NCBI GenBank assembly: GCA_050697275.1
Contig: JBOGZI010000139.1
Location: 1-10,083 of the forward strand
Source: JBOGZI01 sp050697275
GTDB taxonomy: Bacteria; Actinomycetota; Thermoleophilia; Solirubrobacterales; 70-9
Length of the DNA stretch: 10,083 bases
Direction of reading: 5' to 3'
The notes under the pieces: generated by a model
The model's input: the letters and a program-made list of their open reading frames with translations, nothing else
Told to the model about the DNA's origin: nothing
Database searches by the model: none
Shown: one piece after another, positions 1 to 5,516 of the stretch
Layout of the letters: every line of letters starts with the position of its first letter
Numbering within the stretch: the first letter of the stretch is position 1
Made by a program: the position numbers and the translations under genes

Positions 1-1
1 G

Positions 2-202
2 CAGGGAGCCGCCGGCGAGCTCACCGCGCAGGCCCCGCCGGCGGTCATGGCCTGGGTCGTGCTCGCCGCCGCGCTGCTCGCGGTGCTCAGCATCTTCGTG
101 CCGCCGGCCTCGGTCCTGGCGCTTGCCGCGCTCTGCTGGCTGGCCCTGGCTCGCCGCCGCCGAGAGCAGCGAAAGCACGAGGGCCTGCGGGTGCTGCGCT
201 AG
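2..202 (+). CDS. C-terminal end of a small integral membrane protein (partial)
   Basis: The reading frame is open from the window edge and ends at TAG 200-202, giving the last 66 residues of a protein whose start lies upstream. Two hydrophobic stretches are visible, at about fragment residues 15-33 and 36-50, separated by a Pro-Pro turn. They form a helical hairpin followed by a strongly basic tail (RRRREQRK), so the C-terminus is probably cytosolic by the positive-inside rule. I recognise no family motif and assign no function. The next gene starts 16 bp downstream on the same strand, so the two are probably cotranscribed. Codon use matches the neighbouring genes, which supports a real coding region. 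Confidence 0.6.
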   Translation, partial: QGAAGELTAQAPPAVMAWVVLAAALLAVLSIFVPPASVLALAALCWLALARRRREQRKHEGLRVLR

Positions 203-218
203 CCGGGCCGCGATCGCC

Positions 219-1742
219 GTGCCACGCAAACTGGTCCTCGTCGTCGTCGACGCGCTGCACCCGGCGATGCTCCGCCGCGCGGTCGACGAGGGCGTCGCGC
301 CGACCTTCGCGGCCCTGCTCGAGCGCGGCCGGCTGGTCGAGGACTGCGTCTCCAGCTTTCCCTCCGTGACCCCGGTCGCCAGTTCCGAGATGCTGACCGG
401 GATGGGCCCGGACGGCCACTGGGTGATCGGCATGAACTGGTTCCACCGTCTCGAGCGCCGCTACATCGAGTACGGCTCCTCGTTCGAGGCGACCCGCACC
501 TTTGGGCTCTTCCGGGCGATGTACGACCTCGTCTACAACATGAACCTGGACCACCTCAGCTGGGAGGCGCCGACGGTCTTCGAGCGCTTCGGCGACGCCG
601 GGGTGCGAACCGCGGCGACCCCGTTCCTGATCTACCGCGGCCGCCGCCGCCATGAGCTCAGCCTCGAGGGGCTCGCCCGGATGGCCGCCGCGGCGGCCAA
701 CTTCCGCCACGCGGTCTGGGGGCCGGACGAGTTCTTCTACGGCGACCTCTACTCGAGCCGCCCCACCGGCTGCGGGCCCAGCTTCACCAGGCCCGGCACC
801 CGGGACGAGTACTCGGCCTGCGTCGCCGAGGAGCTGGTCAGGGAGGGCGCCTACGACTTCCTGCTCTTCAGCCTTCCGGACAACGACTTCCACTCGCATC
901 GCTTCGGTCCCGAGGAGACGGTCGACTCGATCGCGAAGGCGGACGCGAACTTCGCCCGGATCGTCGAGGCGGGCGGCGGGCTGGACCGCTTCCTCGACCA
1001 GCATGCGGTCATCCTCACAGCCGACCACGCCCAGGTCCCGGTTCAGCACGGCCTGCCCCTTGCGGAGCTGCTCGCCGAGGACTGGGCGGTGCTGCAGCCG
1101 AACGCGGACCGCCCCGAGGAGGCGGAGATCGCGGTCAGCCCGACCTCGCGGGCGGGGGGCGTCTACATCCTCGATTCGGGGCCGGGGCACGACGCCGCCC
1201 ACGACCGCGTGCGAGGGCGCCTTCGCGGTACCGAGGGGATCGACCTGGTGGCCTGGCTCGCGGGCGCGGACGGGGCGCCCCTGCCCCGGCATGGCGTCGG
1301 GCTGCCGGGCGGCGATCCGGTCTACGGCGTGGTCGAGCGGAACGGGTTCGAGCTTCGCTTCCGCCCCGGCGGCCAGCTCCGCGATGCGCGTGGGACCGGC
1401 TGGGAGCTGCACGGCGAGCCGGAGGCCCTGGCGGCGGACATCACCCGGGGCCGCTTCGACGCCGAGGCCTACCCGGACGGGCTGGCGCGGCTCTGGTCCG
1501 CCCTCACCTCGCCGCATGCCGGCGACGTGCTGATCTCCGCCGCGGACGGCTACGAGTGCGTCGACTGGGGCGGCGTCAGCCACGCCGGCGGCGGCAGCCA
1601 CGGGTCGCTCGGCCGCGAGGACTCCGTCGGGCCCGTCCTCTTCGTAGGCTGCGGGCCGAGGCGGCCGGAGAGGAACGCGCAATGGGCACTACGCGACCTC
1701 GCCCCGATCATGCTCGACTATTTCGGGGTGAAGCGCGGATGA
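219..1742 (+). CDS. Alkaline phosphatase superfamily protein (type I phosphodiesterase/nucleotide pyrophosphatase-like)
   Basis: A 507-residue protein read from GTG 219. This start places the first metal-ligand strand (KLVLVVVDALHP) right at the N-terminus, as is usual in the superfamily; earlier in-frame starts would lie inside the upstream gene. A complete set of two-metal-site residues is visible: D11, nucleophile T51 in the SFPSVTP segment, D223 and H227 in the DNDFHSHRFGP segment, D269-H270 in ILTADHAQ, and a C-terminal histidine, H461, in a GGSHGS segment. The Thr nucleophile and the D-x3-H spacing resemble the NPP/phosphodiesterase branch more than classical Ser alkaline phosphatases. 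No signal peptide or membrane helix is seen, so the enzyme should be cytosolic. It would hydrolyse a phosphomonoester or phosphodiester, but the substrate cannot be read from sequence. Its stop overlaps ATG 1739, beginning a chain of small overlaps towards gtrA. Family is confident; specific role is unknown. Confidence 0.85.
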   Translation: MPRKLVLVVVDALHPAMLRRAVDEGVAPTFAALLERGRLVEDCVSSFPSVTPVASSEMLTGMGPDGHWVIGMNWFHRLERRYIEYGSSFEATRTFGLFRAMYDLVYNMNLDHLSWEAPTVFERFGDAGVRTAATPFLIYRGRRRHELSLEGLARMAAAAANFRHAVWGPDEFFYGDLYSSRPTGCGPSFTRPGTRDEYSACVAEELVREGAYDFLLFSLPDNDFHSHRFGPEETVDSIAKADANFARIVEAGGGLDRFLDQHAVILTADHAQVPVQHGLPLAELLAEDWAVLQPNADRPEEAEIAVSPTSRAGGVYILDSGPGHDAAHDRVRGRLRGTEGIDLVAWLAGADGAPLPRHGVGLPGGDPVYGVVERNGFELRFRPGGQLRDARGTGWELHGEPEALAADITRGRFDAEAYPDGLARLWSALTSPHAGDVLISAADGYECVDWGGVSHAGGGSHGSLGREDSVGPVLFVGCGPRRPERNAQWALRDLAPIMLDYFGVKRG

Positions 1743-1776
1743 GCAAGCGATGAAGTCGGGGCGGGCAGCGCGATGA
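1739..1776 (+). other. Chain of two tiny ORFs linked by ATGA overlaps ahead of gtrA
   Basis: The phosphodiesterase stop TGA (1740-1742) overlaps ATG 1739-1741, which opens MSKR and stops at TGA 1751-1753. That stop overlaps ATG 1750-1752, which opens MKSGRAAR and stops at TGA 1774-1776. That stop in turn overlaps the gtrA start ATG 1773-1775. A ribosome finishing the phosphodiesterase could in principle reach gtrA by three successive terminate-and-restart steps. No strong Shine-Dalgarno sequence is seen just before gtrA, which fits coupling. Chance is a real alternative because ATGA is common in such genomes. Confidence 0.4.
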
Positions 1777-2216
1777 GTCCGGTCGAGACGGCGAGGCGGA
1801 TCGGCCGCGGCACCAAGCGGATCGGCCGCGGGACCCGTAAGCCGGAGAACTGGGTTCAGCTCTTCCAGTTCGGGATCGTGGGGATCTCCGGCTACTTCGT
1901 CAACCTGGCCGTGTTCGCGCTGCTCACGGCCGTGCTCGACGTCCATCACATCCCGGCCGCGGTGGGCGCCTTCGGCGTCGCGGTCACCAACAACTTCTGG
2001 TGGAACCGCCACTGGACCTTTGACGCGAAGCACGGCCACCCGGGCTTCCAGGCGGCTCGCTTCTTCACCGTCAGCGTGCTCGCCCTCGGGGTCAACCTCG
2101 TGGTGCTCGAGGTGCTGGTCCGGTCCGGCGCACCCGAGCTCGCCTCGCAGGCGATCGCGGTGGCCGTCGCGATGCCCTTCAACTTCGTCGGCAACAAGCT
2201 CTGGACCTTCGCGTAG
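1773..2216 (+). CDS. GtrA family membrane protein
   Basis: A 147-residue protein of the GtrA/DPMS-flippase-like family (typical length about 120-160). These small membrane proteins are associated with movement or handling of polyprenyl-phosphate-linked sugars. Four hydrophobic segments are visible at about residues 33-55, 60-77, 96-116 and 122-140. The family-type motif N-F-W-W-N-R-x-W-T-F lies at 74-83, and a second copy, N-F-V-G-N-K-L-W-T-F, at 137-146, 63 residues later, so the protein is built of two similar two-helix halves. The basic N-terminal extension (residues 8-21) carries a tandem seven-residue repeat, RRIGRGT/KRIGRGT. The gene follows the phosphodiesterase by 30 bp and precedes the putative glycosyltransferase by 19 bp. 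It may present a lipid-linked donor sugar to that enzyme, which is an inference from context. Confidence 0.9.
   Translation: MSPVETARRIGRGTKRIGRGTRKPENWVQLFQFGIVGISGYFVNLAVFALLTAVLDVHHIPAAVGAFGVAVTNNFWWNRHWTFDAKHGHPGFQAARFFTVSVLALGVNLVVLEVLVRSGAPELASQAIAVAVAMPFNFVGNKLWTFA
1796..1837 (+). repeat. Two-copy 21-nt in-frame tandem repeat in gtrA
   Basis: Units 1796-1816 and 1817-1837 match at 18 of 21 positions, and the first 15 bases (gcggatcggccgcgg) are identical. The repeat is in frame and encodes RIGRGTK/RIGRGTR in the cytosolic basic leader of the GtrA protein. It looks like a recent slippage duplication of seven codons. Confidence 0.85.
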
Positions 2217-2235
2217 GGGCCGCAGTGCTCGACCT

Positions 2236-3858
2236 ATGCTGGGCGGCCGCATGCGTCCCCGCTTGATGGCGAAGCCGTGCGGCGTCGGGCTCGTTGTCCT
2301 CGGGACCATGCTGCTCGCCCCCTCGGCGGCCCACGCGGTGCTCGCGCCGCCCCAGGTCCCGGAGGCCCGCGCGATCGAGATCGCCCGGGGTGACGCCAAG
2401 GCGCGCGAGGCATTGAGCGAGCACGCCGACCTCTATCCCTCCGCGGCTCGCAACGAGAGCACCGGCGACTGGGAGGTCGGGTTCTTCACCGAGGCTGACC
2501 AGGTCGTCCAAGTGGTTGTGGACGACAGCAGCGGCGAGATCGAGGAGTCCTGGACCGGGCACCAGGTGGCCTGGCGGATGGCCCGCGGCTATCCCGGCGC
2601 CTTCGGCCGCATCCTGAACGCTCCCTACGTCTGGCTGCCCCTCTGCGCGATCTTCGTGCTCGGCCTGCTCGACTGGCGCCGGCCCTTTCGGATCGCGCAC
2701 CTCGACCTGCTGGTGATCGTGGCGGGGTTCGGCATCTCGCACTACTTCTTCAACCGGGGTGAGATCGGCCTCTCGGTCCCGCTCGCCTATCCGGCGCTGC
2801 TCTACCTGCTGGGGCGAACCCTATGGCTCGGGTTCCGCGGCGGCGCCGGCCTGCGCCCGACGCTGCCGATCGCCGTCCTCGCGGTGGCCACGGTCTTCCT
2901 GGTGGGGGTGCGCGTCGGGCTCAACGTGGCCGACTCGAACGTGATCGACGTCGGTCTCTCGGGCGTGGTCGGGGCGGACCGCATCGTCGACGGCGATCCC
3001 CTCTACGGCGAGTTCCCCTCGGACAACAGCGCCGGCGATACCTACGGGCCGGTCGCCTACTACGCCTACGTCCCCTTCGAGCAGCTGCTGCCATGGAGCG
3101 GTCGCTGGGACGATCTGCCCGCCGCCCACGCCGCCGCGATCTTCTTCGACCTGGGTACGCTCGCGGGACTCTTCCTGCTCGGCCGCCGGCTCCGCCCGGG
3201 CCGGGGAGGCCGGCACCTCGGCGTCCTGCTCTGCTTCGCCTGGGCCGCCTGCCCCTATACGGCCTTCGCGCTGGAGTCGAACACCAACGACTCCCTGGTC
3301 GCGATGCTGCTGGTCGGCGCCCTGCTGGTCCTCGCCTCGCCGGCCGCCCGGGGGGCGATGCTGGCGCTTGCCTCCCTGACCAAGTTCGCGCCCTTGGTGC
3401 TGGCGCCGCTGTTCGCGACCTACGACAGCGCCCGCAGCTCCGCTGGGGGCACCGCCGTGACACGACCCGCGCGCCGAGTAGTTCGCGTCGTGGGTCCGTT
3501 TGCAGCCGCGTTTGCGCTGACCGTGGCCGTGGTCATGGCCCAGACCCTGCTCGACCCGGGCCTCTCCACCTTCTGGGAGCGGACGATCGGCAACCAGGCG
3601 GGCAGGGACTCTCCCTTCAGCGTCTGGGGGCAGGAGCCCTCGCTGGAGTGGCTGCAGACGGCGATCAAGGCGTTGGTGGTCGGGCTGGCGCTGCTGGTCG
3701 CGCTGCGGCCGCGGAGGCGGGACGCGATCACCGTCGCCGCGCTCGGATCGGCGGTGCTGATCGCGCTTCAGCTCACCGTCGACCACTGGTTCTACCTCTA
3801 CCTGCCCTGGTTCCTGCCCTTCGTGTTCATCGCCCTGCTCGCTCGGCGACCGGCGTGA
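2236..3858 (+). CDS. Polytopic membrane protein: PepSY-like N-terminal domain plus GT-C (GT87/DUF2029-like) glycosyltransferase body
   Basis: 540 residues from ATG 2236; ATG 2251 is an equally plausible start and ATG 2266 a weaker one. Each leaves a signal-type helix ending in SAAHA at about residue 34, likely cleaved or a first anchor. Residues about 38-120 form a soluble segment with PepSY-like features (EARAIEIARGDAKARE, then a WEVGFF strand and a DDSSGEIEES turn), probably outside the membrane. From about residue 128 there are roughly 11-12 hydrophobic helices. The extracytoplasmic loop after about residue 232 holds D238, DPLY (254-257) and DTYGP (268-272), and a later helix begins LTKFAP with K383. 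These match the pattern of GT87-type GT-C enzymes that use polyprenyl-phosphate sugars. The gene is 19 bp after gtrA, which suggests a donor-handling partner. Residues 403-426 are encoded by an unusually A/T-ending codon run. Glycosyltransferase class is moderately sure; sugar and acceptor are unknown. Confidence 0.7.
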   Translation: MLGGRMRPRLMAKPCGVGLVVLGTMLLAPSAAHAVLAPPQVPEARAIEIARGDAKAREALSEHADLYPSAARNESTGDWEVGFFTEADQVVQVVVDDSSGEIEESWTGHQVAWRMARGYPGAFGRILNAPYVWLPLCAIFVLGLLDWRRPFRIAHLDLLVIVAGFGISHYFFNRGEIGLSVPLAYPALLYLLGRTLWLGFRGGAGLRPTLPIAVLAVATVFLVGVRVGLNVADSNVIDVGLSGVVGADRIVDGDPLYGEFPSDNSAGDTYGPVAYYAYVPFEQLLPWSGRWDDLPAAHAAAIFFDLGTLAGLFLLGRRLRPGRGGRHLGVLLCFAWAACPYTAFALESNTNDSLVAMLLVGALLVLASPAARGAMLALASLTKFAPLVLAPLFATYDSARSSAGGTAVTRPARRVVRVVGPFAAAFALTVAVVMAQTLLDPGLSTFWERTIGNQAGRDSPFSVWGQEPSLEWLQTAIKALVVGLALLVALRPRRRDAITVAALGSAVLIALQLTVDHWFYLYLPWFLPFVFIALLARRPA

Positions 3859-4618
3859 GGATCTGCTCGATCCCACGGGCGAGGCCGTCGTCGTCGACCT
3901 CGACCGCCGCCCCCATCACCCAGACGTCCTCGGCGGCGGAGTCGAAGCGGACCGGCATCTGGGTGCGGAATGCCTCCAGCGCCTGCTCGCGGCGCACCCC
4001 GATGATCCCCGCTCGCGAGCCGGTCATGCCGGCGTCCGAGACGTAGGCGGTGCCGCCGGGCAGGACCCTGGCGTCGGCGGTGGGGACGTGGGTATGGGTG
4101 CCGAGCACGGCGGCCACGCGGCCGTCCAGGTGCCAGCCCATCGCCACCTTCTCGCTGGTCAGCTCGCAGTGGAAATCGACCACCACGGCGTCGGCGCGTC
4201 CGCTGAGCTCCTCCATCAGCTCGTCCGCCACCGGGAACGGCGAGCGCTCCACCTGCAGGTGGAGCATGCCGCTCAGGTTGACCACGGCCACCTTCATCCC
4301 GGCGGCGTCCACCAGGGTCCAGCCCCGACCCGGGGCCGCGGCCGGGAAGTTCGCGGGCCGCACCACCCGCTGCTCGGAGGAGATGAAGCCGTAGGCCTCC
4401 CGATGCCGGTAGGCGTGGTTGCCGAGCGTGATCACGTCGACGCCGAGCTGGAACAGCTCCCGCCCCGTCTCCTCGGTGATGCCCACCCCGCCTGCGGCGT
4501 TCTCCCCGTTAGCGACGATCAGGTCCGGTTTGTGCTCCTCGCGCAGCCGCGGCATCGCCGCCGCTAGGCCCTCGCGCCCGGGCTTGCCGACGACGTCGCC
4601 GATGAAGAGGACGCGCAT
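3827..4618 (-). CDS. ymdB: YmdB-family metallophosphoesterase (TIGR00282-like)
   Basis: A 263-residue protein starting at ATG 4618-4616 (reverse), ending at TGA 3829-3827. This start puts the catalytic residues at the same numbers as in Bacillus YmdB: D8 in FIGDVVGKPGR, E39 and N40 in NGENAAGG, N67-H68 in LGNH, H150 in DFHCELTSEK, and H175/H177 in GTHTHVPTAD. An in-frame ATG at 4651 would add 11 residues and is less likely. Known members are two-metal phosphodiesterases acting on 2',3'-cyclic nucleotides and influencing gene expression; in Firmicutes the gene commonly neighbours rny. No rny is seen here. The family's usual aromatic-Asp after GNH appears to be Tyr-Arg (GNHAYRHRE). The 3' end overlaps the convergent glycosyltransferase gene by 32 bp. 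Upstream it is divergent from the ABC exporter. Confidence 0.93.
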   Translation of the reverse strand: MRVLFIGDVVGKPGREGLAAAMPRLREEHKPDLIVANGENAAGGVGITEETGRELFQLGVDVITLGNHAYRHREAYGFISSEQRVVRPANFPAAAPGRGWTLVDAAGMKVAVVNLSGMLHLQVERSPFPVADELMEELSGRADAVVVDFHCELTSEKVAMGWHLDGRVAAVLGTHTHVPTADARVLPGGTAYVSDAGMTGSRAGIIGVRREQALEAFRTQMPVRFDSAAEDVWVMGAAVEVDDDGLARGIEQILTPVAERAGR

Positions 4619-4790
4619 GCCGCGGGCAGGGTAGCGGCCCGGCTTCGCCATCAGATCGCGGCCACGAGCGGCCGCTCCCAGGACTAAACGGGTTGCTCCT
4701 CGGCTTTGCCTGCGGCGCACCCTCGCATAGCTACGGGCTTCGCCCTCCGCTCCGACGTGGAGCGGCCTGGTGGCCGCTAGCGTTCGGCCG
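4619..4790. promoter_or_regulatory. Divergent intergenic region between ymdB and the ABC exporter, rich in palindromes
   Basis: This 172-bp spacer must hold the start signals for both divergent units. Visible structure: a 12-bp palindrome gagcggccgctc at 4666-4677; a GGGC-TTC-GCCC mini-hairpin at 4735-4745; a perfect 7-bp stem 4747-4753/4759-4765 (ccgctcc/ggagcgg); and a perfect 7-bp stem 4761-4767/4772-4778 (agcggcc/ggccgct). The last two share bases 4761-4765, so they are mutually exclusive as RNA folds. The word AGCGGCC occurs at 4633, 4667 and 4761, and its complement GGCCGCT at 4670 and 4772. On the minus strand a TACCCT box at 4633-4628 lies 9 nt before the ymdB ATG. Part of the spacer (about 4680-4740) is less GC-rich than the genes. 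Operator function is an inference. Confidence 0.5.
4778..4790 (+). promoter_or_regulatory. Candidate -10 element for leaderless transcription of the ABC ATPase gene
   Basis: TAGCGT at 4778-4783 fits the actinobacterial TANNNT -10 consensus and ends exactly 7 nt before ATG 4791. A transcript would therefore begin at or near the A of the start codon. No convincing -35 box is visible, and there is no Shine-Dalgarno sequence before the ATG. The same 7-nt spacing is seen before hemB. Confidence 0.45.
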
Positions 4791-5516
4791 ATGGCCAGGG
4801 CCGACAAGGTCGCGCTGGAGGTGAGCGGCCTCTCGAAGCGCTACGGCGAGCGGATCGCCCTCCGGGAGGTCGGCTTCGAGGTGGGCGACGGTGAGCTGAT
4901 CGCCGTGGTCGGCCCGAACGGCGCCGGCAAGACCACCCTGCTCTCGATCCTGGCCGGGATCACCCCACCCGACGCGGGCGAGATCAACCTCGCGGAGGGC
5001 GAGATCGGCTGGGTGCCCCAGCAGGCCGCCCTCTACCGCCGGCTCACGGTGAACGAGAACCTCACCCTGTTCGCCCGTCTGGAGGGAGCCGAGGAGGTCG
5101 ACGCCACGGTTGAGGCGATGCTCGAGCAGACCGGGCTGGCGGATCGCCGCGACGATCAGGTCTCGAGCCTCTCCGGCGGCAACCAGCAGCGGATCAACAT
5201 CGCGATCGGGCTCCTGGCGCGGCCGAGGGTGCTGCTGCTCGACGAGCCGAGCGCGGGACTCGACCCCGGGCAGCGCATCCGCCTCTGGGAGTTCGTCTCC
5301 AGGCTCGCCCGGGCCGGGACGACGGTGATCTACTCGACCCACCAGATCGAGGAGGCGAGCCACTACGGCGACCGGCTGCTGGTGCTCGCCGATGGGGAGG
5401 CGCTGTTCGACGGGACCTTCCCCGAGCTGCAGCGGCAGGCGGGAGAGGCCGGCGACGGCACCGACGGTGATCCCGAGGCCGACTTCGTCCGTTTCCTCAG
5501 CAGGCACGGCCACTGA
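4791..5516 (+). CDS. ABC transporter ATP-binding protein (ABC-2 exporter type)
   Basis: 241 residues from ATG 4791, preferred over the in-frame GTG 4770 because that start would lie inside a palindrome and ahead of the candidate -10 box. All nucleotide-binding motifs are intact: Walker A GPNGAGKT at 41-48, Q-loop near Q77-Q78, ABC signature LSGGNQQR at 127-134, Walker B VLLLDEP at 147-153 with catalytic E152, D-loop SAGLD at 154-158, and H-loop H184 in YSTH. The protein has a single domain and would act as a cytosolic dimer driving the permease that follows. Its stop TGA (5514-5516) shares its A with the permease ATG (TGATG), so translation is probably coupled. It resembles ATPases of NatA/drug-type exporters. 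The substrate is not evident; being near hem genes is not proof of a tetrapyrrole cargo. Confidence 0.93.
   Translation: MARADKVALEVSGLSKRYGERIALREVGFEVGDGELIAVVGPNGAGKTTLLSILAGITPPDAGEINLAEGEIGWVPQQAALYRRLTVNENLTLFARLEGAEEVDATVEAMLEQTGLADRRDDQVSSLSGGNQQRINIAIGLLARPRVLLLDEPSAGLDPGQRIRLWEFVSRLARAGTTVIYSTHQIEEASHYGDRLLVLADGEALFDGTFPELQRQAGEAGDGTDGDPEADFVRFLSRHGH

Noticed and set aside
87..1682. Long open frame on the minus strand (over 500 codons) opposite the phosphodiesterase
   Set aside because: It is a high-GC shadow: its composition is Arg/Gly/Ala/Pro/Val-rich without any motif, while the opposite strand encodes a protein with a complete set of catalytic residues.
2235..2240. TATGCT as a -10 box for the glycosyltransferase-like gene
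   Set aside because: It fits TANNNT but lies 10 nt before ATG 2251 and overlaps the alternative ATG 2236, with no -35 box; the 19-bp gap after gtrA suggests simple cotranscription.
2821..3876. Long minus-strand and alternative-frame ORFs across the glycosyltransferase-like gene
   Set aside because: No recognisable domain, low-complexity Arg/Gln/Glu-rich products, and the + strand frame shows coherent membrane helices.
4680..4745. Possible tRNA or small RNA in the less GC-rich part of the divergent spacer
   Set aside because: Only short hairpins are present; no tRNA-like cloverleaf, T-loop motif or terminator could be assembled.
4770..4790. GTG 4770 as the start of the ABC ATPase
   Set aside because: It would add seven non-conserved residues, lies in a palindrome loop and has no ribosome binding sequence; ATG 4791 follows a -10 box at the leaderless distance.
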